Assembly (NCBI GenBank): GCA_963716125.1 | Contig: OY970294.1 | Location: forward strand, 2,728,001-2,792,000 | DNA length: 64,000 bases | Reading direction: 5' to 3' | Source: Acidiluteibacter sp963716125 | GTDB lineage: Bacteria > Bacteroidota > Bacteroidia > Flavobacteriales_E > Vicingaceae | In this document: piece after piece, positions 41,874-51,064 of the stretch | Numbering within the stretch: position 1 is the first letter of the stretch | Layout of the letters: the number at the start of each line of letters is the position of its first letter | Program-made: the position numbers and the translations under genes | Notes under the pieces: model-generated | The model's database searches: none | Seen by the model: only the letters and a program-made list of their open reading frames with translations | Told to the model about the DNA's origin: nothing

Positions 41874-43778
41874 TTACTTTTTATCTTCAGTTACTTCTTC
41901 AAAGTCAACATCAGTTACTTCATCATCTCCGGCATCTTCGCCTTGATTTTCAGCTCCTGCTGCATTTGCATCTCCATCTGTGTTTTGATACATGGTTTGA
42001 GCAGCTTCTTGAAAGATTGTATTCAATTTATCCATTGCAGGATCTAAAGCATCCATATCTTTCGCTTCATAAACTTTTTTCAATTCAGCTAAAGCTTCTT
42101 CGATAGGTTCTTTCTTATCAGCTGGCAATTTATCTCCAAATTCTTTCAATTGCTTTTCTGTTTGGAAGATTAAACTATCTGCTTTATTCAACTTTTCTAT
42201 CGTTTCTTTAGCTTTAGAATCTGCATCAGCATTTTCTTCAGCATCTCGCTTCATTTTTTCAATTTCTTCATCTGTTAATCCTGAAGATGCTTCAATTCTA
42301 ATAGACTGCTCTTTATTAGTAGCTTTATCTTTAGCTGAAACATTCAAAATACCGTTGGAGTCAATATCAAAAGTTACTTCAACCTGCGGTACGCCTCTTT
42401 GAGCAGGTGGAAGACCATCTAAATGAAATTTACCAATGGTTTTATTTCCATTTGCCATCGGACGCTCACCTTGTAATACATGTATTTCTACTGAAGGTTG
42501 ATTGTCTGAAGCCGTTGAAAAAGTCTCTGACTTTTTAGTTGGAATAGTAGTATTCGATTCAATTAATTTTGTCATTACTCCACCCATCGTTTCAATACCT
42601 AATGAAAGCGGTGTAACATCTAATAACAATACGTCTTTAACTTCTCCTGTTAATACACCACCTTGAATGGCAGCTCCAATTGCTACTACTTCATCAGGGT
42701 TTACACCTTTAGAAGGTTCTTTGCCAAAAAATGCTTTTACTGCATCTTGAATAGCTGGTATTCTTGTAGAACCACCCACTAAGATTACTTCATCAATATC
42801 GCCAATGCTTAATTTAGCTCCTTTTAAAGCTGTTTTACATGGTTCGATTGTTCTTTTAATCAACTCATCTGCTAATTGCTCAAATTTAGCTCTTGAAAGA
42901 TTTCTAACTAAGTGCTTAGGCCCTGATGCTGTTGCAGTAACATAAGGTAAGTTAATTTCAGTTGCAGAAGTACTAGATAATTCAATCTTAGCTTTTTCAG
43001 CAGCTTCTTTTAATCTTTGAAGTGCCATTGGATCTTTTCTTAAATCAATGTCTTCTTCCGTTTTAAATTCTTCAGCTAACCAATCTATAATTACTTGGTC
43101 AAAATCATCACCACCTAAATGCGTATCACCGTCTGTAGCTTTTACTTCAAATACGCCATCACCTAACTCTAAAATAGAAACATCATGTGTACCACCACCA
43201 CAGTCAAAAACGGCAATTTTCTTATCTTCTAGTTTTTTATCTAACCCATAAGCTAAGGCAGCTGCTGTAGGTTCGTTGATAATTCTTCTTACTTTTAAAC
43301 CAGCAATTTCACCAGCTTCCTTAGTAGCATGACGCTGAGAATCATTAAAATATGCAGGAACTGTAATAACAGCTTCTGTAACAGTAGTTCCCAAATAATC
43401 TTCAGCAGTTTTCTTCATTTTTTGAAGAATCATAGCTGAAATTTCTTGAGGTGTATATTTTCTATCGTCTATTTCTACTCTTGCAGTATCATTTTCTCCT
43501 TTGACTACTTTATAGGGAACTCTGCCGGCTTCTTTCGTCACTTCAGAAAATTTATTCCCCATAAATCTCTTAATAGAAAATATGGTTTTCGTTGGGTTGG
43601 TAATTGCTTGTCTTTTTGCAGGATCACCTACTTTTCTTTCGCCACCTTCTATAAAAGCAACGATAGAAGGGGTTGTTCTTTTTCCTTCGCTATTAGGGAT
43701 TACTACAGGCTCGTTACCTTCCATTACTGAAACACAAGAGTTGGTAGTTCCTAAATCGATTCCTATTACTTTACTCAT
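41874..43778 (-). CDS. dnaK: Chaperone DnaK (Hsp70)
   Basis: The 634-residue protein is DnaK along its full length: GIDLGTTNSCVSVMEGNEPV at the start, EPTAAALAYGLDKK, THLGGDDFDQVIIDWL, VILVGGSTRIPAIQDAVKAF, the substrate-binding domain with LLLDVTPLSLGIETMGG, and an acidic tail ending EEVTEDKK. It refolds proteins in the cytoplasm with DnaJ and GrpE, neither of which is nearby. The second phosphate-binding motif reads DCGGGTHDVS where Escherichia coli has DLGGGTFDIS; I believe this occurs in other Bacteroidota. A sigma-54-like element lies upstream and a strong terminator downstream, so it is probably monocistronic. Confidence 0.98.
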   Translation of the reverse strand: MSKVIGIDLGTTNSCVSVMEGNEPVVIPNSEGKRTTPSIVAFIEGGERKVGDPAKRQAITNPTKTIFSIKRFMGNKFSEVTKEAGRVPYKVVKGENDTARVEIDDRKYTPQEISAMILQKMKKTAEDYLGTTVTEAVITVPAYFNDSQRHATKEAGEIAGLKVRRIINEPTAAALAYGLDKKLEDKKIAVFDCGGGTHDVSILELGDGVFEVKATDGDTHLGGDDFDQVIIDWLAEEFKTEEDIDLRKDPMALQRLKEAAEKAKIELSSTSATEINLPYVTATASGPKHLVRNLSRAKFEQLADELIKRTIEPCKTALKGAKLSIGDIDEVILVGGSTRIPAIQDAVKAFFGKEPSKGVNPDEVVAIGAAIQGGVLTGEVKDVLLLDVTPLSLGIETMGGVMTKLIESNTTIPTKKSETFSTASDNQPSVEIHVLQGERPMANGNKTIGKFHLDGLPPAQRGVPQVEVTFDIDSNGILNVSAKDKATNKEQSIRIEASSGLTDEEIEKMKRDAEENADADSKAKETIEKLNKADSLIFQTEKQLKEFGDKLPADKKEPIEEALAELKKVYEAKDMDALDPAMDKLNTIFQEAAQTMYQNTDGDANAAGAENQGEDAGDDEVTDVDFEEVTEDKK

Positions 43779-43834
43779 AATTTTATTTTTTTTATTCTTA
43801 ATTCAGTTATTCTAAAATTTTACAATTAGCTATA

Positions 43835-43850
43835 GTCAATGACTGTGCCA
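43835..43850 (-). promoter_or_regulatory. Possible sigma-54-type promoter before dnaK
   Basis: On the minus strand TGGCAC-AGTCA-TTGAC resembles the sigma-54 consensus TGGCACR-N4-TTGCW: the -24 half is perfect, while the -12 half has GA for GC. It would leave a leader of about 45 nt. The -12 mismatch is serious, so this is only a candidate. Confidence 0.3.
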
Positions 43851-43904
43851 TCTCCAATATTAGAATTTGAAAAGAAAAATTGACATAAAATTATAAGGGG
43901 AAAC

Positions 43905-43939
43905 AAAAAATACTGCCAAAATCTGACAAATCGGCAGGA
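43905..43939 (-). terminator. Terminator after the DUF4249 gene
   Basis: On the minus strand CTGCC and GGCAG pair around a loop of about 15 bases, followed shortly by six T. It lies just past the stop at 43945. The stem is short, so confidence is moderate. Confidence 0.5.
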
Positions 43940-43944
43940 TTTGT

Positions 43945-44973
43945 CTATTCGAATTTAAACTTTAGGTGTTTAGTTTCGTCGCTATTGATCAATTTATTTT
44001 CTGATGCATTTGTGAAGGTTAAGATTCTTGGAAATACAGTACGCTCATTTCGAGCCGCAAATAATCCTATACCATTACTCATGTTAGAAAATGCCAATTG
44101 ATTTTGATTAATCCCTGTTGCAGGACCATTTAAATCTATATATAAAGATAAATCTTCATTGGCTGCAATCATTCTTATTTGTATTCTTGGTCGTATTCTA
44201 ACTACTTCAGCTGCAGGAATAGGTATATTTTGTCCTAATGCATTATAAAAAATTTCAGGCAAAAGACTTGCTTTCATAGTATTTCCCCTATTTCCTCCTA
44301 CATTTTGACGATCGCCAACCTTATAATCATAAAATTGTTGAATTGTATCTTTAGTAACTGTATTAATTTCATCATAGATGAAACGAAAATATATTTCGTG
44401 TTTTACTGCATTTGTAGAGGATTGCCACTCTATTTCAAAACTCTTAACATATTTTAAATTAGCTGGAGCAACAAAGCTTATTTCTCTTGCAGCAATAAAT
44501 GGTCTTGTTATACTAATATCTTTCACCAAATTAGTTTGTCCTTTTATTACCGTTCCTACTTGTGTATTGGTAGTAACTAATTCATAAGTAATCTCATTAG
44601 CATTATTATCAGCAAATGATATTGGATCGGTCGTGTAAAACACTACATTTTTACTAGCATCAAAAAAACCATCTTGTTTTGGTTTGCTGATTGGTAATAG
44701 TTGAATCACATTATTGTTTGCCGAATTTAAGATTTCGACTTTAATAACTCCATTGGCATAACTAATAGAATCGGGATTATTAGCCATCTCATTAATGTCG
44801 GCATTACCTAAAAAAGCCTTATTTACTCTTACAAATTGAGTGTCTTGATTTTGATCTAATATCCCAAATACCGCGGGATTATCCTCATAAACTCCCAATA
44901 CATCCAATTCGGTTTCACATCCTACCACACATAAAAGTGTTGCAGTAAATAATAGTATTCTCCAATTTTTCAT
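43945..44973 (-). CDS. DUF4249 lipoprotein
   Basis: The 342-residue protein has a lipoprotein signal peptide (lipobox VVGC, lipid-carrying cysteine at residue 19) and begins the mature part CETELDVLGVYEDNPAVFGI, with TQFVRVNKAFLG soon after. These are the typical opening of DUF4249 proteins, found in Bacteroidota and often next to TonB-dependent receptors. Here no receptor is adjacent. Function is unknown; probably anchored to the outer membrane facing the periplasm or surface. Confidence 0.82.
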   Translation of the reverse strand: MKNWRILLFTATLLCVVGCETELDVLGVYEDNPAVFGILDQNQDTQFVRVNKAFLGNADINEMANNPDSISYANGVIKVEILNSANNNVIQLLPISKPKQDGFFDASKNVVFYTTDPISFADNNANEITYELVTTNTQVGTVIKGQTNLVKDISITRPFIAAREISFVAPANLKYVKSFEIEWQSSTNAVKHEIYFRFIYDEINTVTKDTIQQFYDYKVGDRQNVGGNRGNTMKASLLPEIFYNALGQNIPIPAAEVVRIRPRIQIRMIAANEDLSLYIDLNGPATGINQNQLAFSNMSNGIGLFAARNERTVFPRILTFTNASENKLINSDETKHLKFKFE

Positions 44974-45016
44974 AGCTGCTAAATTACCAATTAATCATTA
45001 TCATAAAATAGATTTG

Positions 45017-45024
45017 TAGTTTTG
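45017..45024 (+). promoter_or_regulatory. Promoter -7 element of panB
   Basis: TAGTTTTG matches TAnnTTTG. It predicts a start near 45031 and a leader of about 24 nt. The small inverted repeat GTCTTTATAAAAGAC overlaps the predicted start. No TTG at -33. Confidence 0.4.
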
Positions 45025-45054
45025 TCTTTATAAAAGACGTAATAAATCGAGCAT

Positions 45055-45876
45055 ATGTCCACTTCAAAGTCAAAAAATGTAAAAAGAATTACCACACATA
45101 CCCTTCAAGAGATGAAAGTGCGTGGCGAAAAAATATCAATGTTAACCTCTTATGATTATTCTATGGCAAAAATAGTAGATCAAGCGGGCATTGATATTAT
45201 TTTAGTGGGCGATTCGGCGTCCAATGTAATGGCAGGTCATGAAACTACCTTACCCATTACTTTAGATCAGATGATTTATCATGCATCATCTGTAGTGCGT
45301 GCAATTGAACATTGTTTAGTTGTGGTAGATATGCCCTTTGGAACTTATCAAGGTAATTCCAAAGAAGCTTTATCATCAGCCATTAAAATAATGAAAGAAT
45401 CTGGTGCACATGCCGTAAAAATGGAAGGTGGCAATGAAATAATAGAATCAGTGGAACGAATTTTATCAGCAGGAATTCCTGTGATGGGACATTTAGGTTT
45501 GACTCCTCAATCTATTTATAAATTTGGAACATATGTAGTAAGGGCTAAAGAAGATGAGGAAGCTAGCAAACTAATTGAAGATGCAAAATTATTAGAACAG
45601 GCAGGCTGCTTTAGCATTGTGCTAGAAAAAATTCCGGCTAAATTGGCAAAAAGAGTAGCTGAATCAGTTAATATTCCTATTATTGGAATAGGTGCAGGAA
45701 ATGGCGTAGATGGTCAAGTATTGGTGATACACGATATGTTGGGAATTAACAATGAATTTAGTCCACGATTTTTAAGAAGATACAACAACCTCTATGAGCA
45801 AATAGAAGATTCTGTAAAAAATTATATAAAAGATGTAAAGTCAACTGACTTTCCTAACGAAAAAGAGCAGTATTAG
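45055..45876 (+). CDS. panB: 3-methyl-2-oxobutanoate hydroxymethyltransferase
   Basis: The 273-residue product matches PanB from end to end: ISMLTSYDYSMAKIVDQAGI, the metal-binding ILVGDSASNVMAGHETTLPI (Asp53), VVVDMPFGTYQGN, HAVKMEGGNE, PVMGHLGLTPQS and IIGIGAGNGVDGQVLVIHDM. It transfers a hydroxymethyl group from methylene-tetrahydrofolate to 2-oxoisovalerate, the first step towards pantothenate and coenzyme A. Other pan genes are not nearby. An rRNA/tRNA-modification gene follows after 2 bases. Confidence 0.97.
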   Translation: MSTSKSKNVKRITTHTLQEMKVRGEKISMLTSYDYSMAKIVDQAGIDIILVGDSASNVMAGHETTLPITLDQMIYHASSVVRAIEHCLVVVDMPFGTYQGNSKEALSSAIKIMKESGAHAVKMEGGNEIIESVERILSAGIPVMGHLGLTPQSIYKFGTYVVRAKEDEEASKLIEDAKLLEQAGCFSIVLEKIPAKLAKRVAESVNIPIIGIGAGNGVDGQVLVIHDMLGINNEFSPRFLRRYNNLYEQIEDSVKNYIKDVKSTDFPNEKEQY

Positions 45877-45878
45877 TT

Positions 45879-46571
45879 TTGAAAAAATCAACCTTAGAAA
45901 TTCTTTATGAAGATAATCATTTAATTGCTGTCAATAAAAAATCAGGCGATATAGTGCAAGGCGATAAAACAGGCGATCAGCCTTTGAATGAAATAGTTGC
46001 CGATTACTTAAAACATAAATACAATAAACCGGGAGATGCATTTGTAGGTACCATTCATAGAATAGATCGACCAGTAAGCGGCGTAGTTCTATTTGCTAAA
46101 ACAAGCAAAGCTTTAACCCGAATGAATGCTCAATTTCAAGATAAAGAAGTTCAAAAAACTTATTGGGCAGTGGTTAAAAATAAACCACCAAAAGAAAAAG
46201 AATTAATCAGTCACCATTTATTGAGAAATAGACAAAAAAATAAGTCTTATGCCTACGCGCATAAATACAAAGACTCAAAAAAATCAGACTTGACTTATGA
46301 GCTTATCTTTTCATTAGATCGATATTATTTATTGGAAATTCATCCACATACAGGAAGGCATCACCAAATTAGAGTGCAGCTTTCAACTATAGGAAGTCCA
46401 ATAAAAGGCGATGTTAAATATGGATTTGATAGAACCAATCAAGATGCATCTATCCATCTGCATGCAAGGCAGGTAAATTTTGTACATCCTGTTACTCAAG
46501 AAAATATTGAAATTATTGCTCCTACACCAGATGATGTGATATGGAATAATTGTGAGAAAGCTTTAAAATAA
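45879..46571 (+). CDS. RluA-family pseudouridine synthase
   Basis: This 230-residue protein lacks an S4 RNA-binding domain and consists of the catalytic domain only. GTIHRIDRPVSGVVLFAKTS holds the catalytic Asp63, and LLEIHPHTGRHHQIRVQLS is the second conserved motif. It converts uridine to pseudouridine in RNA; the target (tRNA or rRNA) cannot be told. Start TTG, 2 bases after panB, so probably co-transcribed. Its end overlaps the convergent arfB gene by 9 nt. Confidence 0.9.
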   Translation: MKKSTLEILYEDNHLIAVNKKSGDIVQGDKTGDQPLNEIVADYLKHKYNKPGDAFVGTIHRIDRPVSGVVLFAKTSKALTRMNAQFQDKEVQKTYWAVVKNKPPKEKELISHHLLRNRQKNKSYAYAHKYKDSKKSDLTYELIFSLDRYYLLEIHPHTGRHHQIRVQLSTIGSPIKGDVKYGFDRTNQDASIHLHARQVNFVHPVTQENIEIIAPTPDDVIWNNCEKALK

Positions 46572-46976
46572 ATCCTTATTGTTTCTTCTATTTTTCTTTT
46601 CTGCATTTTGCTTTTTAGCGTTTAATCTTTTGGCTATAGCAGATTTAGTTGGTTTAGTTACTTTTCTTTTTTTCTGTCTTTGTAACGCTCTTTCTATTAA
46701 TTCATGAAAAAGTTGAATAGCTATTTCCTTATTTTTTAACTGACTTCTAGTTTTAGATGAAGAAATCTGCAAAACTCCCTCTTGATTGATTCTATTTTGT
46801 AATCTTTCTAAAATCCTACTTTTATTATCGTTTGATAAAAACTGAGAATTTTGCACATGAAACTCTAAGGTAACTTTCGTTTCAGTTTTATTGACATGCT
46901 GACCTCCACTTCCTCCACTTCTGGAAGTCTTAAAAGTCAATTCTGTATCTAATAAGGAGAACTCCATTTTTAACAA
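46563..46976 (-). CDS. arfB: Peptidyl-tRNA hydrolase ArfB (ribosome rescue)
   Basis: This 137-residue protein has the release-factor catalytic loop with GGQ at residues 24-26 (SRSGGSGGQHVNKTETKVTL) and a lysine/arginine-rich C-terminal tail (RQKKRKVTKPTKSAIAKRLN). This is the layout of ArfB (YaeJ), which enters stalled ribosomes lacking a stop codon and releases the peptide. The lack of a codon-recognition domain separates it from RF1/RF2. An internal Met at residue 4 is an alternative start. Confidence 0.93.
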   Translation of the reverse strand: MLKMEFSLLDTELTFKTSRSGGSGGQHVNKTETKVTLEFHVQNSQFLSNDNKSRILERLQNRINQEGVLQISSSKTRSQLKNKEIAIQLFHELIERALQRQKKRKVTKPTKSAIAKRLNAKKQNAEKKNRRNNKDLF

Positions 46977-47050
46977 TGTTTCTAATTGAATTGATAAATT
47001 TCTGAAAAATCTGAATTATATTTGCCAAAAAATAGAACAAACATAAAGAT

Positions 47051-47518
47051 ATGCCAACAGAAATAGAAAAATTAAGTGAAGAAGATAGAATTATCTTATT
47101 AAAAGCACCAGCAATTGTTGCCTTATTAGCTGCAGTTTCGGATGATGGTGAAGTGAGTAAAAGTGAAAAAGCAGAATCAATAAAATTAGCTCATGTTAGA
47201 ACTTATTCTTCCCCTGAAATTTTAAGAAACTACTATTTAAAAGCAGAAGGTTATTTTGTGGAAGCTTTTGAAGAAGAATTAGCCAAATTGCCTGAAGGAC
47301 AAGAAGCCAAAGAAAAATACTTAGAAGACAAGTTAACAGATTTGAATAAAGTTTTACCAAAATTGAACGAAGTTTACGCAAAGGAATTAGTAACAAGCTT
47401 AAAAAGTTTTTCAAAGCATATTTTTGAATCTAATTCATCCGTATTAGAATACTTTTTATTGCCAATTTTCATGAATAAAATTGAAAAAGAAAGCTTCAAT
47501 CCAAAAATTGGAGAATAA
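47051..47518 (+). CDS. Protein of unknown function, possibly TerB-like
   Basis: The 155-residue protein is soluble, acidic and mostly alpha-helical. The segment LLKAPAIVALLAAVSDDGEV followed by SKSEKAESIKLAHVRTY recalls the TerB-like fold (helices around an acidic loop), but the match is weak. No signal peptide. It directly abuts sixA (stop at 47518, next start at 47519), so the two are co-expressed. Confidence 0.65.
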   Translation: MPTEIEKLSEEDRIILLKAPAIVALLAAVSDDGEVSKSEKAESIKLAHVRTYSSPEILRNYYLKAEGYFVEAFEEELAKLPEGQEAKEKYLEDKLTDLNKVLPKLNEVYAKELVTSLKSFSKHIFESNSSVLEYFLLPIFMNKIEKESFNPKIGE

Positions 47519-48013
47519 TTGAAGCGACTTTATATAGCTAGACATGCTAAATCAAGTTGGGACCATCCCAATTTGGAAGATTTTGAGCGTCCATTAAACC
47601 AAAGAGGTATGATGGACGCTTCCTTTATGGGAGATTTTTTAGTTAAAAAGAATATTCAGTTTGATTTGTTTATCAGTAGTCCGGCCAATAGAGCAATTTC
47701 TACTGCCAAAATTATAGCTCAAAAAATTAACTATACTGAAGCTACAATTATTGAAAATTCTTCCATTTATGAATCCTCTTTAAAGGATTTATTGCAAATT
47801 ATTGAAAATATAGATAATCAACATCAGTCAATAATCTTGTTTGGTCACAATCCAAGTTTTTCAAAATTGATTGACTATTTAAGTGGAGAATACATCGGAA
47901 ATTTACCCACTTCAGGCATTGCCCAATTAGAATTTGAAATGGACGATTGGAAAGCTATTTCAAAAGATTCAGGTAATTTGTTGAGTTTATGGAGCCCAAA
48001 AGGTTTGAAATAA
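47519..48013 (+). CDS. sixA: Phosphohistidine phosphatase SixA-like
   Basis: The 164-residue protein belongs to the histidine phosphatase family: KRLYIARHAKSSWDHPNLED with the catalytic RHA (His9), DLFISSPANRAISTAKIIAQ in the middle, and SIILFGHNPSFSKLIDYLSG containing the second histidine. This small version matches SixA, which removes phosphate from histidine in phosphorelay proteins in E. coli; the target here is unknown. Start TTG, directly after the stop of the unknown upstream gene. Confidence 0.88.
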   Translation: MKRLYIARHAKSSWDHPNLEDFERPLNQRGMMDASFMGDFLVKKNIQFDLFISSPANRAISTAKIIAQKINYTEATIIENSSIYESSLKDLLQIIENIDNQHQSIILFGHNPSFSKLIDYLSGEYIGNLPTSGIAQLEFEMDDWKAISKDSGNLLSLWSPKGLK

Positions 48014-48147
48014 GTTATTCTTCTCTATCACTATCTTCCCTCCTCCGTTAATTCTTCGCAAACCAAATTAGCTAAAGTACTAAGAAGGCTAAAGAGTTAT
48101 AAATTACAAGTTACTTCGGAGGGCAAGATTTTTCCAATATTAGTAAT

Positions 48148-49885
48148 CTATTCTATAACAACCTTCAATACCTGCTTATCTCCTTTACCTACAATAGTGA
48201 TAAAATAAACCCCTGCTTTATGATTTTTAAAATGCAACTGCTGTTGCATCAGATTTTCATCTAGTTGGAAACTTTGGACTACTTTACCATTGATATCTAT
48301 TAAATTGGCTTCTTTGCTCAATGGTTTTCCTATTAGGTTGGTGAAGTTTTTAGCAGGGTTGGGATAAACTAGAACCCCTTTTTCTGCTTTTATAAAATTA
48401 TTTTTAATTCCTACAGGCAATTTTTTATTACAAGGTAAATCATAACGGGCTATAAACACATCATTTTTACCTCTAGCGATGAGAGTATCTCCTGCAACAA
48501 AAAGGGTATCATTAAAAAATCCAGCTACAATAACAGATGAGTCTATAAAAGTGAAATTGGTAATACCATCATAAGCTCCTAAAGTATAAAGCATATCTTC
48601 GCACAAATAATTGCCTTGACGGTCAAATAAAGCAAAGAAATTATCGGAGTTAATTATTGAAGAAGATTTATCTATACTTTTCATATAATCATTGGATCCT
48701 GAATAAGTCATTTCTCTACTAAAACGACCGCCAACTGCCATAAAATTAGTATTAGCTTCAATAGAAAAGTTGTTTACTTCTGTAGCAAACTTTCCTACAC
48801 TATGTCTTAAACCTATTACTGCTCCTGTATTGGCATCTAACATGAGTAGTACCCCATCTTGACTAGAAATTGCTCTGGTTTTATAATTTACATTGCCAAA
48901 ATGAGCTGTATCTCCTAATGTTTTTAGATTAACAGCTGCAAAAACAGTATCTCCGAATACCATACCATCAAAAGCGGGATCATAGTAATTACCTGCTTTA
49001 TAAGTCCATTTTACTTGCGCTAAAGAATCAAAAGCTAATACATACACATTTGCAGCGTTTGATGTATCTTTAAACAAGGTATCGTTACCAACTATTAAAA
49101 AATTACGTTGAAAAGACCCAATAAAATAAGAATTGCCTTCATTGTCCATGTCCCAACTAAAAATAGACGGCAAATTAAAATAATCTTTAAAAGGATATCT
49201 TTTTACATCGATATAATTGCCATTTTGATCAAAGCGTGCAATGTGATAGACTGCATCTATCGTATCTTGATTAAACAATATAATATTTTGCCCACTAGGT
49301 CTAATTAACATATTTAATTTATTGTTCTTATCTAGATATAAATGCCCCCCCCAAACTAATGTAATAGTTTGTCAATGAATCAAATCCATAAGGTTTGTGC
49401 CATAGCAAATTGCCTCCTGAATCTAATTTAGCAGCATATGTTCCAAGACTATCAAATGAAATAGCAGTATTACTAAACGTATGTGCAGGTCTTTGTAGAT
49501 TATAGTATAAACTTCCCGTAACGTATATATTCCCTTCTTTATCTACCTCCATAAAACCTACTCCGTCAGAACTACCTCCTCCTGCATAATTGTGCCATAA
49601 GTTTTTACCTTGAAAATTATACTTACCTACCCACATATCCTCCTGACCATAATTATATAAAATAGGTAAAAAATTAGAATCGTATTGTATATTGCCTGCA
49701 CTGTCTCGTACATAAAGATCCTCTACTACTCCCGCAACATAAATATTACCCCACTGATCAGTTGTTATACTATGAATACTTTCTTCTCCTGCATCACCAT
49801 GACTCACTGCCCACTGCCAACCACCTTGCGCCATACAAGTATTAGTAATAAATATTAAAAGTAGAGTTTTTATCAATTTTTTCAT
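48148..49885 (-). pseudogene. T9SS-sorted beta-propeller protein, frameshifted at a G8 tract
   Basis: Two open frames form one gene. The first (49885 to 49328) has a signal peptide (MKKLIKTLLLIFITNTCMAQ) and repeats such as TDQWGNIYVAGVVED. It ends just after a run of eight G (complement of 49345-49352). With seven G the frame continues as LGGHLYLDKNNKLNMLIRPS into the second frame (to 48148), giving 578 residues. The C-terminus is a type A sorting domain (VLVYPNPAKNFTNLI, GVYFITIVGKGDKQVLKVVI). The propeller repeats resemble the SBBP type. Frameshift by sequence error, mutation or slipped-strand switching cannot be told apart here. Confidence 0.85.
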
Positions 49886-49891
49886 AGTAAT

Positions 49892-50203
49892 TTATTTAGT
49901 GATAATTAATCTTTTGATGATTCTCTTTTCCATCTCATGTGTAGAATTATTTAATGCGCTCAATTCTATAATATACATCCCAGAAGGATAATTAATAAGA
50001 GAAACTTGTTTGCTTCCTAAGCTATTATTTACTTCTAACTCTTCCACCAAACTGTAATAGTTGTTGAAGATGCGAATCCTTAAGACGTCTGTATTTAAAA
50101 ATGGTTGCCACGCTATTTTTACATGATCATTTGCAGGGTTTGGAATAATAGAGAAATCATTAAATGATGAATTATTTTTAGAAGTGCAAAAGGTAAAAAA
50201 ATA
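49892..50203 (-). pseudogene. 5'-truncated T9SS cargo: sorting domain remnant
   Basis: On the minus strand an open frame without any early start codon encodes about 100 residues. They form a type A sorting domain: FSIIPNPANDHVKIAWQPFL, LRIRIFNNYYSLVEELEV, YPSGMYIIELSAL and a final RIIKRLIITK. The frame begins right after an in-frame TGA near 50204, next to the terminator of the gene upstream. All of the protein's body is missing. It is a deletion remnant, just before the signal peptide of the frameshifted cargo gene. Confidence 0.8.
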
Positions 50204-50204
50204 T

Positions 50205-50240
50205 CAAAAATCCCGCTTTTGTAAAAAAGCAGGATTTTTT
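50205..50240 (-). terminator. Terminator of the Fe-S operon
   Basis: On the minus strand AAAAAATCCTGCTTTTTT pairs with AAAAGCGGGATTTTT (one mismatch) and is followed by a T-rich stretch. It is about 20 bases past the stop at 50262. Confidence 0.75.
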
Positions 50241-50261
50241 AAATTTTAAAATAAGTTATTT

Positions 50262-51060
50262 CTACAAATCATTTGCCATCACAATCAGCTCCGACAAATC
50301 AAATACTTTTAGGTTTTCTTCTTTGTTCTTAGTTTTGACTCCATCGGTCATCATAGTCATACAGAATGGACATCCAACAGCTACAATATCGGCTTTGGCT
50401 TCTATAGCTTCTTCCATTCTTTCTATATTGACTTCTTTAGCACCAGGCTCAGCTTCTTTAAACATTTGAGCACCTCCTGCACCACAGCAAAGACCTTTTG
50501 ATTTACAACGTTTCAATTCAACTAATTCAACATCCAACTTCTCTAATTAAATCTCGTGGTGCTTCATATTCACCGTTTCCTCTTCCTAAATAACATGGAT
50601 CATGAAAAGATATTTTCTTTCCTTTAAATGCACCACCTTCAATTTTCAGTTTGCCTTCATCCATCAGTCTTTTGAAGAAATTGCGTATGGTGCATTACCT
50701 CATAATTTCCGCCTAGGGAATGGATACTCATTTTTTAAAGTATTAAAACAATGCGGACAAGTAGTTACAATTTTTTTTACTTCATATCCATTCAATACCT
50801 GAATATTTGTCATAGCTTGCATTTGAAATAAGAACTCATTTCCAGCTCTCTTTGCAGGATCACCAGTGCAGCTTTCTTCTGTTCCTAAAACAGCAAATTT
50901 GGTTCCTACTTGATTTAAAATTTTTACAAAAGCACGCGTTATTTTTTTGGCTCTATCATCAAAACTTCCAGCACAACCTACCCAAAATAAGAACTTCAAT
51001 TTGCTCTTCTTTGGCCATTAACTCTGCCATTGTATTTACTTTTAATGTTGTTTCACTCAT
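50262..51060 (-). pseudogene. (Fe-S)-binding CCG-domain protein (HdrB-like), with four frameshifts
   Basis: Pieces of one gene are readable in different frames. They are MSETTLKVNTMAELMAKEEQ (from 51060), WVGCAGSFDDRAKKITRAFV, NYEVMHHTQFLQK, then KGKKISFHDPCYLGRGNGEY and CKSKGLCCGAGGAQMFKEAE to the stop at 50262. They are joined by four single-base insertions near 50988, 50716, 50668 and 50542. The intact protein would be a soluble electron-transfer subunit with two CCG cysteine motifs, like HdrB/GlpC/LutA. It is the partner of the membrane Fe-S protein upstream (52807). Either the gene is dead or the local sequence is faulty. Confidence 0.82.
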
Positions 51061-51064
51061 AATT

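Noticed and set aside
43048..43815. Several plus-strand frames opposite dnaK
   Set aside because: They are antisense shadows of dnaK codon usage with no start context or recognisable domains.
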